The notes beneath the pieces were generated by a model, which ran no database searches, was not told where the DNA came from, and worked only from the letters and a program-made list of their open reading frames with translations. A stretch of DNA of 64,000 nt from Choristoneura fumiferana (lineage: Eukaryota > Arthropoda > Insecta > Lepidoptera > Tortricidae): NCBI RefSeq assembly GCF_025370935.1, contig NC_133474.1, positions 13,079,795-13,143,794 of the forward strand, given 5' to 3'. A program made the position numbers and the translations under genes. Of this stretch, positions 1 to 11,240 are shown one piece after another; position 1 is the stretch's first letter; each line of letters opens with the position of its first letter.

Positions 1-153
1 GTTCGCTCCTTGTCCTTCCTAGCTTTCTCTCTTCAGATGTGCGAACCTTCACTCTGCCATGCTAAAATATATAAAAAAAGGTTTGTAGGTCTGGAGCAAG
101 AACAAAAATATTCAGCATTCACAGCAGTGTACAATTAAAATGTTACTCACCAT
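1..153 (-). CDS. RABGGTA: Rab geranylgeranyltransferase subunit alpha, 5' end (partial, two exons)
   Basis: Seen: on the minus strand an ATG (153-151) is followed directly by a GTGAGT donor (150-145). An 89-nt intron ends in a pyrimidine-rich TTTTAG acceptor (63-62). Exon 2 (61-1) then reads in phase 0, giving the joined N-terminus M-HGRVKVRTSEERKLGRTRSE, which is open to the window edge. Known: RabGGTase alpha proteins begin with a conserved MHGR-(V/L)-K-(V/T)-(K/R)-TSEE block, and the subunit scaffolds the REP-dependent geranylgeranylation of Rab GTPases at C-terminal cysteines in the cytosol. Inference: the exact N-terminal match together with matching splice phase makes the identity likely although only 21 residues are visible. 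Exon 1 contributes only the start codon. The 5' UTR runs upstream towards about 360. The gene is divergent from the BTB gene at 831. The rest of the protein lies outside the window. Confidence 0.83.
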
Positions 154-830
154 TGTTGCAAATAATTGAGCACTCACGAATAGTATTAAATTCTGTCAGA
201 CTAATCTCCTAACAATCGATTAACTAATTAACCAAGTTGAGAATCAGTTGTTGTAACGTAGGAAAGAAAATTGAAATTGATTGAGTGGAAATGGAAATTA
301 AATTTAATTGAAAGTGAATGAAACTATTGGAAGTATTGGAACCATTGGAACACAGCTGACACTGACAATTTACAGCTACATTTTCGTAAAAAAAATCCGT
401 AATCCGTAATCTGTATTATTCTTACTATTTTAACAATAATCTTTGTTAATTTATATTTCGATTGTTTAATTCCACAAAAAGAAACTGGTCGTAGGTATTA
501 TGTAGTTTTATAAAACAAGTAACAAAATTTGATGAAACTTAAGTAAGCAGCATCCGAAGTCAACTTAGCTGTTACAAAACCCATAACTTACTTCATAATA
601 TACAATACGGACCAGTTCGAAGGGCCAGTCGGTCACTAGAAAACTACGGTTGTTAAATGTCAATACTGACAAGTTTCGTTCGACGATTATCGTCTTCGTT
701 GATTATTCATGGGTTGACTGATTATTGTTGTTATCTCTCTATTCCATTCCATTATTCACTTCGTTTGTAAATTTAGATTGTGCCTTAAGTGATAACTTAC
801 TTATATTGCTTGAGTTGCGAAGGAAATAAC
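154..830. promoter_or_regulatory. Head-to-head promoter region between RABGGTA and the BTB-ZF gene
   Basis: The two start codons are 677 bp apart and point away from each other, so both 5' UTRs and both core promoters must lie here unless distal exons exist. The DNA is AT-rich, with no convincing TATA box placed relative to a start site. A GGTCACTAG patch near 632-640 and pyrimidine-rich DNA near 720-760 are possible initiator surroundings for the plus-strand gene. Transcription starts cannot be fixed from sequence. Confidence 0.5.
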
Positions 831-2281
831 ATGAATAGCGCACCGCAGTTCTCTTTGCGCTGGAATAATTACGTTTCCCACGTCACGGAAGCGTTCAATG
901 TGTTACGATTCGAGAACGACTTAGTGGATGTTACCTTGTGTTGTGATGGGGGTAAAATCAAAGCACATAAAATGTTGCTCTCGGCCTGCAGCAACTACTT
1001 CAGACAGGTTTTTAAAGAAACGCCTTGTCAACACCCTGTGATCATATTTAGGAACGTGAAATTCGATGATCTCAATGCAATCGTGAATTTCATGTACCAT
1101 GGAGAGGTTAACATCTTACAGGAGCAGTTGGAATCGTTTCTTATAACAGCTGAGCTTTTGGAAGTGAAAGGTTTGACTGATAATGTGGAGGATGAATCAT
1201 CTAAAAACCTGTTTAGGGTAACTGATAATACTTCTCTAGATTTAAGTGCTAAGTCGAGATTTATTGAAGAAATACCTGTTCAAACTGATGAGCCCATAAA
1301 CTTAGCAACCATGCAGACTGTGAGACCAGTATACATTCCACCAGTGGTTCCCGTTAAGATGCCTGAACCTGAGATTGAGAGTAATGAAGTACAAGAGAAA
1401 GTTAAAGTGGATGAAACTGTAAATATACCACAGAAGGCGGCACCGACGTCCAGTGAGGAAATGCAAGTTGACAACCAGTCAACGTCAGCAGAAGATTTGA
1501 CAGATAAAAACACATCTGGTGAGACCACAAAACTAGCTAAATCTACCCTCATATTAATAATACACTTGTATTTGAGAAATTGAGCTTCACTCAGGCTAAA
1601 ACTTGAAAACACGCATCCCAGAGATAATATCAACTTAGATCAATTGTTATTACCCTAAAACCCCTACAGCAAATATCTTTCTAAGAGCCTTTCTAAATTG
1701 TATGTCAGATAAATGTGATGCCGTCTCTGTTTATTCGGACAAAACAAATGAGACAGCATCACAGATATCTGTCACATATAATTTATAAATAAGTGGTGGG
1801 CCAGGCCCTTAATCTAAGATTTTAACTCCACTAGCACTAAACCTTATGAGGTGCGAGTTGAATCTTGTCCAGCAAGCTACAAATCCTTTACCTTTTTAAA
1901 AAAATAGCTTAGATTTTATTGAGCATGCGTACATTGTACATTTTCTACATTATTGTTTTTCCAGTTACCCTGTATTTTAATGCAACATTATTTTTATTAC
2001 TTACACAATGTTTAACTTTTCTTGCAGAATCTGACTTGGCCAAGTTTCGTTGCCAATTATGCCCAAAAGGGTTCAAGCATCCAACATCACTGACCCTCCA
2101 CAAAGACTCGCATGCAGGAAAGACCCAGTGTCCAGTATGTCACCGGTCATTTTCCCGATCGTATGACATGAGAAGCCACTTACAGAGAATACATCAAGGA
2201 AAACAACTGACCATCAAAGAGATTAGATATAAGAATGCAACGGACTCCTTAGCTCCGAAGCAATTTACACATCACTTATAA
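831..2281 (+). CDS. BTB/POZ and C2H2 zinc-finger transcription factor (two exons, 313 aa)
   Basis: Seen: exon 1 is 831-1518 and exon 2 is 2028-2281; the GTGAGA donor at 1519 and the TTGCAG acceptor ending at 2027 join in phase 1, creating Glu230. The start is the ATG at 831, with A at -3; the longer frame upstream begins with GTG and has no ATG. Residues about 18-116 form a BTB domain of the insect type (FSLRWNNY at 7-14, DVTLCCDG at 33-40, KAHKMLLSACS at 44-54, MYHGEV at 88-93, LLEVKGL at 109-115). A polar linker follows, then two C2H2 fingers: C238/C241/H254/H258 and C264/C267/H280/H285. Known: insect BTB-ZF proteins of the tramtrack/lola type dimerise through BTB and bind DNA as nuclear regulators. 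Inference: a sequence-specific regulator; target and orthologue are not assigned because many paralogues share this BTB core. The intron contains a decayed MITE. It is one of the two best-supported genes here. Confidence 0.94.
1698..1785. mobile_element. Decayed PIF/Harbinger-like MITE in the BTB-ZF intron
   Basis: An imperfect fold-back with arms containing TGTGATGCCGTCTC and GAGACAGCATCACA around an AAAACAAAT-type loop. The core matches the better-preserved elements at 9298-9439 and 36539-36679. It has lost the GGGGCTGTTTCACC outer ends and no target duplication is visible, so this is a remnant. Confidence 0.6.
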
Positions 2282-2337
2282 TCTATACATCTATCTTTAC
2301 ATCTATCTATACATCTATCTATACTTATATCTATACA
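2282..2337 (+). repeat. ATCTATAC/ATCT microsatellite in the 3' UTR
   Basis: Directly after the BTB-ZF stop codon the sequence repeats ATCTATAC and ATCT units about eight times. It is a simple repeat within the presumed 3' UTR with no sign of coding. Confidence 0.8.
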
Positions 2338-2730
2338 TTTTTTACTCTGGTAACACTAGTTGCCACTGCCTTAATTTAAGTTTATATCATTTTATATAAC
2401 TGCACTAAGTGCATTTTGCCTGTAGGGGCTGTATGTAGATAACAAATTGTTGACAATGTATATTCAGATTTTAGGAAAATAAGTGCATTATGAAGTATAT
2501 TTAATTTTTTAATGTCACAAAACTTGCTCAGTGCTGTAGCTTTGGCTATTTTTGTACTAGTCTATATAATTGTTTTCTAATATAGTTGTTTCTATTACAT
2601 AATGTCTCATTTTGTCACATTATCTGTAATTTTTAATAACTAAAAAAAAACATTACCCTTCCATGTCCTAAATATTTTGTACTGGCTCTAAACGTATTTT
2701 TTTAATTAATTGAATTGTTCACGAAAAGGA

Positions 2731-2736
2731 AATAAA
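2731..2736 (+). terminator. Candidate polyadenylation signal of the BTB-ZF gene
   Basis: A canonical AATAAA hexamer about 450 nt after the stop codon, in an AT-rich 3' UTR. It is the first clear hexamer in a suitable context, but the cleavage site cannot be shown. Confidence 0.5.
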
Positions 2737-2794
2737 TCCATAAATAGTTAGGAACCCTGAGGCCCCAAAAACAAGCGAACTTAGGTTTAGTTGC

Positions 2795-2832
2795 TAGATG
2801 GCGCCAAATGTAGATACTTATAGCGCCATCTA
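2795..2832. repeat. Short inverted repeat with AGATGGCGC arms
   Basis: TAGATGGCGC is followed by its inverse GCGCCATCTA about 18 nt later. The 'AGATGGCG' word recurs in this window near 2873, 54370 and 55401, within or next to repeats, which suggests dispersed-repeat origin rather than a regulatory site. Confidence 0.6.
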
Positions 2833-3959
2833 TAGGAAGAGACGTCATTTATGTCTGTGTTTTCTCAAACTAGATGGCGTAATCTCCCAACCATAGTCCA
2901 GAAGTTAATAGAGGCAGGGTTAAATATAACAAAACAACAGAATAATACCATTTTGATCTGCTCTAAGCTCTAACTGACCTGAGGCCGTATTGCCTAACGT
3001 TTCTGATGCTCGCGATCGCAATAAAATCAAATGACAGTTTTCGTATGAGAAATCTGCCTCTGGTAACATAAGCTAGAAGTAGTAAATGAATAAAACAACG
3101 TTTCATGCTCGCGATCGCAATTTTGTATGCGAAACCTGTAAGTAATTTGATTGATTTGATTGTGGTACTTATATATACTTAACACAGAATCCCAATCGCC
3201 TTCAGTCAGCACTTTTTTCTTTGGAATGATAGGACGCCAGAAAGAGATGGTGAATGTGATCACGAGTGACCACATGTTAGACATTATGACCTTATTATTA
3301 CGTTTTATCGGACTTTCGTACTTTATATACCAAATTTCAAGTCGTCACAGAAAGCGAACGATGAATGCGCATCTTTTAACTCCCGGCGTAAAAACGGGGT
3401 GTTATAAGTTTGACGCCAACGTCGGTCTGTCTGTGGCATTGTAGCTCTCAAACGATGATTTCGATGAGGTATAGTTTTTTTATGCGAAACAGGGATGTGG
3501 TGGTACCTAGTTAGCTATGTTTTATTAAAATATTTTTAGCCGTTTTTGAGATATTGAATTTTAAGTTGATTAGGTTATTTTATTTATTAAACCAGCAGTG
3601 ATCTTTTTGCGTCGGGAGTTAAAAAGCGAGCACAATTTTAATGATTTTGCACTTATCCAAGTAAATACAAATAACTAGGTAGGTACCTAGAATGATTTAG
3701 TAAGTAGGTAAGTAACAGTCAAGTTATTTATCAGTACAACACAGTTTGAAAACTGAGTAGGTACCTACTCATTCATCTAGAAACCAACTAATTAACGCCT
3801 AGGGCAGGGCGAGTAAAAGTGCTAGCCTAAAGTCAATGCCCGGACACTCAGTAGATAGATAGATAGTTGGCAGTCAAACTTACAACTCAATAGCGAGCGA
3901 GTGTGAGGTTTGTTTGTATTATCGCAGAATACGAAAGAAATGGGAGCTAGTGCAGCTAA

Positions 3960-4171
3960 GCAAGGGGGTTGAAGCGCCGGGCTAGGGTGGCAGTGGCAGC
4001 GAGGGCGGAGGGAGGCAGAGGGCGGGACGTTCGATACGCGCGCGCGCCGCGGCTCGGTTTCACTCAGTCAGTCGCATCGCGCCGCTGCGTTCGTTCAGTC
4101 GCTGTATGCCGCCAGCCGGCATCCATCTGTCAAGCGCTTCGATATCGATGTTTAACTCTTGTCGTCTTAAA
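3960..4171 (+). promoter_or_regulatory. GC-rich candidate promoter/5' UTR exon of CadN
   Basis: A CpG-rich patch stands out from the AT-rich surroundings and contains TCAGTCAGTCGCATC and TTCAGTCGCTG, which resemble arthropod TCAGT initiators. It is followed by a GTATGT that could act as a splice donor at 4172. The CadN coding exon begins at an acceptor, so at least one upstream non-coding exon must exist; this patch, or the second GC-rich patch at 4580-4740, are the best nearby candidates. There is no direct evidence of transcription. Confidence 0.3.
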
Positions 4172-5944
4172 GTATGTATTTAATAACCAAAAATTGTAAA
4201 TTACACTTTAAAATCTACATGAAATTCTAGTGTTCTTGATATTGTGATTCTTTTGCCTTTTTGCCGTTTTCCGTTAAGACTTGAAACGGCTTGTTTACAT
4301 TCAAATGTTTACAGCCAAATAATCGAAAGATGACTTAAGTGTCAATTAAAACCGAGTATAGTATCTAAGTACAGATTAAATTGGTGCATAATGTTTAATT
4401 TAAAGTGAAATTTGAGTGGAAATCGTGCAGTCGCGCCTATTTTTGTTTCGTTTACGGATTGTTGATGCGAATAGTGTCGATTGTTGTCTTCTATTGTGCG
4501 TGTAGGTGGTGGATTGTGTGGATTAGTGTTCCGTCTGGTTGGATTGAGCGAGGTTTTATTCAGAAAACGAGTGTGTGAATATTTGATGACAAGATTGGGT
4601 GTCAGAGGGCGCGCGGCGCGGCGACGGCGCGGCGCGGTATTGATCGGGCGGCCGCGGACGCCGGCGACGACGCTTAAAATAAAGCGCTGCATGTGTGCTG
4701 TGCGCCCTAGCTACCGTCGCGCCCTCGCCTGCTCCCACATGTCTCGGCTCCATAACCCTCGTTCCATGCTAAAGATCAGTGGATCGACTTTTGCAACCAC
4801 ATCACTCGAAATACCATTGAAAAGTAGTGAAGTTGAGCTCTAATAAAATTAATCTTGTCAACTAGTTTAAAATTTTATTCGAGCTTTTGTTTTGCAATTC
4901 TCAGATTTTTATTCCTAGAATGGTTTGTTCCAGTGTTGTGATTCCAATCAAATATAGCAAGTCAAAGAACCAAGGCTCACTTCACTACACTGTCTGCAGC
5001 TAGGGCTAGGCTCAAAGAGTCAATTTAGGATTTAGGTAAAAAGGTAGATGCACAGCTTGCACAACCAACCTACCTACCTGCATTCTTAAATTAAATAAGA
5101 GTTTATTGACCTCTTATCTGCGTTATAATATGCAGGTCATTCAATAACTAGGTAGTTACTTTCCTACACGACAAACTCAATCTGTACTTATTCTTTAAAA
5201 AAATCTCGTTGGCTCGAGAAATATGCTATGTTAACGAGTACCTACCTAGGTTAGGAACCTACATGTACCCATCTTTGCAAAGTGACTGCTCCATGGTGAC
5301 TTCCTCGATGAATAGGTACGCAAAATGATGGCTCACTGAGACAAGGTTCTAATCCGGGTCGAGCTTGCGGCGGTTCACTTGCAACCGGTCAGAATTAATC
5401 TTCAAATTCTACCTATCTAAAACGTAGGTGATCAGCTGAATTCAGCTGTGATGTGAGACGTATCTGGGGGCACGGTAGCCAAGTCGACCAAAACAAAAAA
5501 AAAAGGCACGGCCTTACCATACTTTTCTCGAAGCCATTCAGGCTATTTTCAACATCCTGTAATTTTGTTATGAGTATATTTTATACCTACAAGGTGACAA
5601 ATCATCCTTGTAAAAGTTTTTAGGATTTGTACTCGTAACCTACCTATTGAAGTTTACGAATGTTTCATTAGTTGGTGTTCAAATCAAATTGTACTTATCT
5701 AGTTATATACCTAGTTTACTGTTAATTTTTAATCAAAAACTATGGAAAATGGGGATGTAGGTATGTACTTACTTACCTAATACTCAATTCAAACTTGGCC
5801 AGCCATCCCCTGTGATATGTATGCTGAATTAATTTTACGTCACAGTGTATAGACATGATTAAGATCATAATAGGTACCTACCTAATTATTGACACCAATT
5901 GACCTAGTCCCAAACGAAAGCAAAGCTTGTAGGTACCTACTATG

Positions 5945-6140
5945 GGTACTAGGCAAACATACTTAAATAGATAAATACATACATACTTAAATAAGTACAT
6001 ATTATACATTCAAGACCCGAGAACAAGCAATCGTTCCTACTACTCAGTTTAATACATCAGTGCTACTACTCCTCAAACCCGGACCTCAAGCTTCATACCT
6101 ACCTAGTCAGGTTCTCTAACCACTTGGCCATCCGGTCGTC
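5945..6140 (-). mobile_element. tRNA-derived SINE (lepidopteran type)
   Basis: On the minus strand the sequence begins CGACCGGATGGCCAAGTGG, an A-box-like tRNA start (TGGCCAAGTGG), followed by a degenerate B-box near GGTCCGGGTTTGAG and a tail of repeated TACTTAAATA words. I recognise this layout from lepidopteran SINEs. No cloverleaf-competent tRNA gene is present. Confidence 0.7.
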
Positions 6141-7639
6141 AAACTAGGTACTTAATTACCTTATTTACGTAGGTAAAAACGAATCTTAGGTAGGTATCTG
6201 CTCCATAGGCATATATATTGAAGGGGGGGGGGGGTGCCCACCCCAGTATGGTCCAGCCTCGCTTAGTCGCTAAGCGGATCCTTTTCGGCCTGATTCAAAA
6301 GAAACAAGTCTACTGAGCATCCTCCGATCGACAACGCGAAAAGCCGGATGAATGACACGCATGCCAATATCATCAGTAATACCGACCACCCCAAGTTGGC
6401 GCGCCTTGAAGTGACAGGAAACCCGAAGCTGACTTGATCAATAGTTTAAACTAAAGCAACTCCCGCTAGCGTTGTTCCCAACTAGCTATGATATCGGGTA
6501 CTCAGGAAGAGAACAGTCACTAGCTGTCTTAGGTCATCATACCTAGTGTAAGTGATGATAGCATAGCGTATCGTCAGGTCAGGTGACTCGCTTTGTCATT
6601 TGGTTGGTAGGTTGTATCATTTGATCGCGTGAACCTAGATTTTTTTTTATATTGGTCTGAGAAATTACAGACCTGAGTACTTTGTTGATTTCGACCTGAA
6701 ATCTCTACGCGTTCCTAGAAAATGAGATACAGACGGACAGCGGAGTGATTAATTTTCTCTTTTGATAGGTATACATAAAAACACTAAATACCTATTTATT
6801 TACGTTCAGTACCTACCTACATCGACATAATCGTTCGTTTGCCTCCATCCATAGCGTACCAACTACTTAAGTAAATTGGCTCTAGTACCTATTTTATCTG
6901 TTTGCAAGGCATACGTGTGGTCAGTGCATTGTGCAACTTACCTACCTTACCTTTATGTTAATTACCTATCACTTGTTTTGTTGTAATGTTGAAAATATAG
7001 TTCTTTTCTCTACCAGATCGATGTTTTCTTATCGCCTTTTTGAATCGAATTGAATTTACGATAGTTAAATTATTCCGTCCTCTTCTTAGTAAGGAAAAAT
7101 ATAACCCCAGAGTTATACCAAATCATTCAACGGTGGTTCTATTCATTCCTCCACTACGGCCACTAAGTATCTAACCTATCTTTCTTTCAAATGGGGCTGT
7201 TGTTCATCAAAAGACATCAGTCCTCCATTCTTTAGACAATTTGTGCATCTTGAATACTCGTACTTGATCGTGTAGGAACAGTTTTTGCTACGACTTTAGT
7301 TTACTATTTATATCAACGTCGGACCTGCCTACACTGAACGAAAGCATGGTACGAAAGCGAGGAATGCTTTTTAAGTGATTGGTAGCGAGCACCCTCAATG
7401 TTCTAGCCAGCAAGTTTTTTTACGTACTGACTGCAAGGATAGACTTCGCCTTAAAGATGATAGATATACAAAAGATTAAGATTAGATCTTTGAAATAAAC
7501 CTCAATTTGTCAGTTCTAAAATTAGAAATGAGTAACGACAGAAAATGTCTTTTCTCTCGTGGTTTGCTCCACCTACCCAATTCATTGCATTACTAAAAAG
7601 CTTTGTTTCAGCGGTAACTAGATTTTTTTTTGTTTCTAG

Positions 7640-8972
7640 GTATGAGTTTACGGAGTAACTAAAGCAGTGTTCGAGCTCGTGATGGACCGCTTGGCTCGCA
7701 GCATGCTGGCGGGCGCGGCGCTGCTGTACGCGCTCGGCTTGGCGCACGCCGTGACGCTGCTGCCGCACGACGTGCGCCCCGGACACGCCGTCCGCCACTT
7801 CACCGGCAATCATTCCCACTACACCATGCTCGACCCCGAGTACGAGCCATATTTCACTCTACTCGACGACGGCCTACTCATGACGATATCCGACCTCGCA
7901 CCCCTGCTCAATCGACCCCTAAACCTCGCCATCTTGGAACAAACACCATACAGCAGCGCAGCGCACACCGTTCCTCTACTTGTTGTGGACCGAAGGCGCA
8001 TGCTACATTTTCCAACCACGAACGGAGTTCGAGGAGAGATTCCAGAAAATGCTCCCGCGGGATCTGTGGTCGATTTACCGCCCATAAAAGCCACATCTTT
8101 GCATGATTCCGGCCCCGTCGCCTACAAAATTGTGAAGGGAAATGAAGATCCCATTTTCGCGCTACGTGACAAGACCAAAGGAGGTACGGTTCCGGAAGTA
8201 AGATCGGTTATTACGGATGGAGACGTGGAAATTATTGCAACACGTCCTTTAGATGCTGAAGAGCAGAGCTCTTACGAAATAGTAGTTCAAGCGACCGACT
8301 TACTAGGTACTAATAAGGCCAGTCTTCCAATTCGGATAGACATAGCCGATGAAAACGATCATGCACCCGCATTTGAGCAAGATGTTTATTATTTTTCTAT
8401 GAACGGCACTACCGATGGGAACGGGCCTAATGGAACTGCACATTGGCAGAGATTTTCTAATATTGGTCAAGTTCATGCTTACGATGCAGACGGAGATCGT
8501 TTGTATTATTCGTTAACGGTGCCTAGTAATCTAGCAGTTATAGTTCCACAAACCGGAGAGTTGATTCTTGCTGGTGAACCAGACGGCCACGAGGCGGAGT
8601 TACGGGTGCTGGCCCACGACACAGGTTCTCCTCCGCGCAAGAGTCGGCCCGCACGTGTCTTCATCGATTTTGTAGTTCGCGACCGTGGTGAGCTTCCAAC
8701 GCTCCATCGTGAGAAACGACGAGTGACGCGTGCTGTTAGGCCTACGAAACGTACTGAGTTCTCTGAAGCTGATGGTGAAGTGGAAGGACGTTCAGTTTTT
8801 ACTCTCGAGAAAGAGACTGATCGCGAAACCTTCAAAATTCGGGACGAAAATCCATGGGTTTCCGTCGAACCTAGTGGTGTAGTGAAAGTTAAAAAGAAGT
8901 GGGACTATGAGGAGCTTGGACCAGAGAAGACTATTGACTTTTGGGTGACCATTACCAACGCTGGAAACGGAG
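7640..8972 (+). CDS. CadN: Neural cadherin (CadN), first coding exon (partial; coding 7682-8972)
   Basis: Seen: the acceptor TTTCTAG ends at 7639; translation starts at ATG 7682 (G at -3 and +4) and runs 430 codons plus one base to a GTAAGT donor at 8973 (phase 1). Residues 1-23 form a signal peptide (LAGAALLYALGLAHA). Then come the LPHDVRPG block, an ENAPAG cadherin start (122-127), a Ca-binding DENDHAP (223-230), DADGD (268-272), and REKRRVTRAVR (343-353) with a furin-type REKR site. The exon ends in the very conserved KKKWDYEELGPEKTIDFWV (404-422). Known: the last two blocks match insect N-cadherin, a large homophilic adhesion receptor for axon and photoreceptor targeting that signals through catenins. 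Inference: the exon encodes the signal peptide, the pro-region and the start of the ectodomain. The GTG codon upstream in frame is not the start. Later exons were not found in the window. Confidence 0.94.
7642..7662 (+). other. Upstream ORF in the CadN 5' UTR
   Basis: Two nucleotides after the splice acceptor an ATG opens a six-codon frame (MSLRSN) ending in TAA, 19 nt before the CadN ATG. Short uORFs that terminate before the main start can lower translation, but nothing here shows that this one does. Confidence 0.55.
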
Positions 8973-9138
8973 GTAAGTTTTCTTCATTAGTCCTATTAAT
9001 TTTAGTTAAGATATACATTATATTTGTTATGATAGATAAGAAAGATTTAACTTTGACTTGTGTCTTTTTATCCGCATTAAAATTATCAATATTGACAAGA
9101 AAGGTTATCAATTCACAGTGAATCAAGACAATCAACTC

Positions 9139-9850
9139 AAAAAAACCGGCCAAGATCGTGTCGTACACGCTCAGGATAGGGTTCCGTAGCCATTACGAAA
9201 AAATCAAATAATATTTTTCTAAGGATTTCGTATTGTGTACCTACTAAATCTTCCAAGTTTAGGTATATTTTATACCTTAGGCTGCTATTTACTCTAAGGG
9301 GCTGTTTCACCATCCATTGATTAGTGTTAACTGACGGTTAAATGTGATGCCGTCTCTATTTGTTTTGTTCGAATAGACGGAGGCGGCATCACATTTAACC
9401 GTTAGTTATCACTAATCAATGGATGGTGAAACCGCACCTCAAACTACTAATAATAATTCTCAAGCAATCTTAGCCGCTATAATTTTCCTTGTATATTTGA
9501 TATATTTACTACCATTCTGATTTTTTTAAAATTTTCCACCCAACCGTTTAGATTTTAGAGGGGGGGGGGGTTGCGCTCGAAAAATTGTCTTATAAACCCC
9601 CAATAGTTTTAAAAGACCTATCCAACCATACCCCACAGGTAAGTCGAGAAAAAAAAATCACCCCACTTTACGTCTATGGGAGGTACGCTTAAAATTTTTT
9701 TTTACTTTTTTTTATTGTACCACTGTCGGCGTGACTGATATGTATATTCACGTCAAATTACAGCTTTCTAGTACTAACGGTCTCTGAGCTTACCCGCGGA
9801 CAGACATGGCGAAACTATAAGGGTTCCTAGTTGACTACGGATCCCTAAAA
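9139..9850 (+). mobile_element. Lepidopteran 'AAACCGGCCAAG ... CCCTAAAAA' repeat, split by a MITE
   Basis: It begins AAAAACCGGCCAAGATCG and GGGTTCCGTAGCC and ends with GGACAGACATGGCGAAACTATAAGGGTTCC and CCCTAAAAA words that I recognise from a very common lepidopteran interspersed repeat. The PIF/Harbinger-type MITE at 9298-9439 sits inside it, so the MITE is the younger insertion. A related copy in reverse orientation begins at 62937. No coding capacity. Confidence 0.65.
9298..9439. mobile_element. PIF/Harbinger-type palindromic MITE
   Basis: Nearly the whole element is a fold-back: GGGGCTGTTTCACCATCC at the left and GGATGGTGAAACCGCACC at the right, with GATGCCGTCTC arms inside. The left flank is TAA; the right end has mutated, so the target duplication is imperfect. 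It is a sister copy of 36539-36679, where a 3-bp TTA duplication is clean. Confidence 0.75.
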
Positions 9851-10841
9851 AGTGCGTAGTTCCTCTATAGTTAAAACATAAAGCTTCATCGAACCTGTCA
9901 CTACAACAACAATGTAATCACGAACCGTGAACAAATCGCTCGCGCCACATTGTTTTCTTTTTTGCTCCAATGACACTACGCTGAGGTGTCCAGTTTTTTT
10001 TTATCATTCGTTCGTAGCTATGATGGCTCCATCGGGGGTGAATTGAGATAATGACTGGGACTGGCGAGGCGAGGGAGTGTTTTGTTGTGAGATTAAGCAT
10101 TCAGCTGCCGTGCCAATTTAACAACACCGTGTCTACTATGCATAATATCAATATCGTTAACATCGTTTAGTAAACAAGAACAATGCAATACAAAATAACG
10201 GCTGCTTGTACGGTTCAGATGTTTAATCAATAACCCTGCGTTATCGGTGTCAGTTTCATATATTTTTTGACACTACCTCTACCTACTCAAGAAATACCTA
10301 CTTAATCTTGGGTTAGATGTTGACTCTTGAATTATAGTTTTAACTCTAGCTTACCAAAGAATTTCAGTAAATGTCCGAAATGGTATCTATCCCCTCCTAA
10401 GTAATCTATGTATAGTCTAAAATGGTAATACCTTTATATAAAATGTTATGCATGCATAATGCAACAGCTCTATCGAATGTCTTATGCACTCAAGATAATA
10501 GCTTCATCAAAATTATGACTGTAGATGCTAGGGGCGAGCAACCCTTTGGCCCCACCGCAGGCAGACGCGTCCACGAATCGAGTTGATTGCATCCATCTAC
10601 TTTTGTTTTTATCCGGGTAAAAGGATCAGTTTTTTATCACTATCTAACTTTGAATAATGTCTTCATTATCAAGAAAGTGTATCGATTTAGTTGGTAATCG
10701 TTTTTTTAGATATACCAGGGATTATGTTGGATTTTGAATTTAAGGATTTTGATCTTTCCTATATCGCATAGGTACGTCAATAGTCTTTTTCGTTTTAAGC
10801 AAATCTTAGATTTTGTTGCGTAATAGTAGATTGATAACCAA

Positions 10842-11240
10842 GGGTGGAAAGTTACACATTTCACCCGAGATATTTCTGGCAGTCGAACGAAGTGAGAGCG
10901 CCAATAGTTCGAGGGGAAATGGGTAATTTCACCCGAGTTAGACACTAGTTTTCGTTTCGACTGTGAGGAAAGTAAAATACTACAAAAAAAAAGAATAATA
11001 AGATATTGAATTTTTGCCACTTGCCACAGCCGACTATAAAAAAAAATCGAGTTGGTCACGACCAAGGAGCTTATTTACAAAACTGGAGGTTGAACACCGA
11101 ACGAAGAAGTTTGACCTTTATTACTTATTTATATATTCCATCTCTTTCTTTCACATTTCACGAATGACTTCCATCTCTTTCTTAACCTAACTAAAGAAAG
11201 AGATGGAATATGTTCGTGACGTAATAAAGATCAAATTTCT
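10842..11240. mobile_element. GGGTGGAAAGT TIR element, right end missing (copy A)
   Basis: The left end GGGTGGAAAGT matches the complete element of copy B (21185-21607), whose inverse end is ACTTTCCACCC. In copy A the right-hand portion is absent and the sequence jumps to AAACTAAACTGTG. Copy A instead holds an extra CCATCTCTTTCTT/AAGAAAGAGATGG inverted repeat near 11140-11210. Confidence 0.5.

Larger units (their letters stand above)
2737..7639. other. Intergenic/5'-flanking DNA between BTB-ZF and CadN
   Basis: No coding exon with domain-like content was found here. The stretch holds a short inverted repeat (2795-2832), two GCGATCGC-centred direct repeats near 3012 and 3110, GC-rich patches (3960-4171 and 4580-4740), a SINE (5945-6140) and a poly-G run near 6224. 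The repeated GTAGGTACCTACC-type runs look like low-complexity DNA. Open frames in the GC-rich patches are arginine-rich composition artefacts. Confidence 0.6.

Noticed and set aside
4342..4843. Overlapping open frames of 65-120 codons on both strands
   Set aside because: GC-rich DNA gives long frames on both strands at once; the products are arginine- and alanine-rich without domains.
7502..7819. 105-codon minus-strand frame over the CadN start
   Set aside because: Shadow of the GC-rich CadN signal-peptide region; the plus strand carries the conserved protein.
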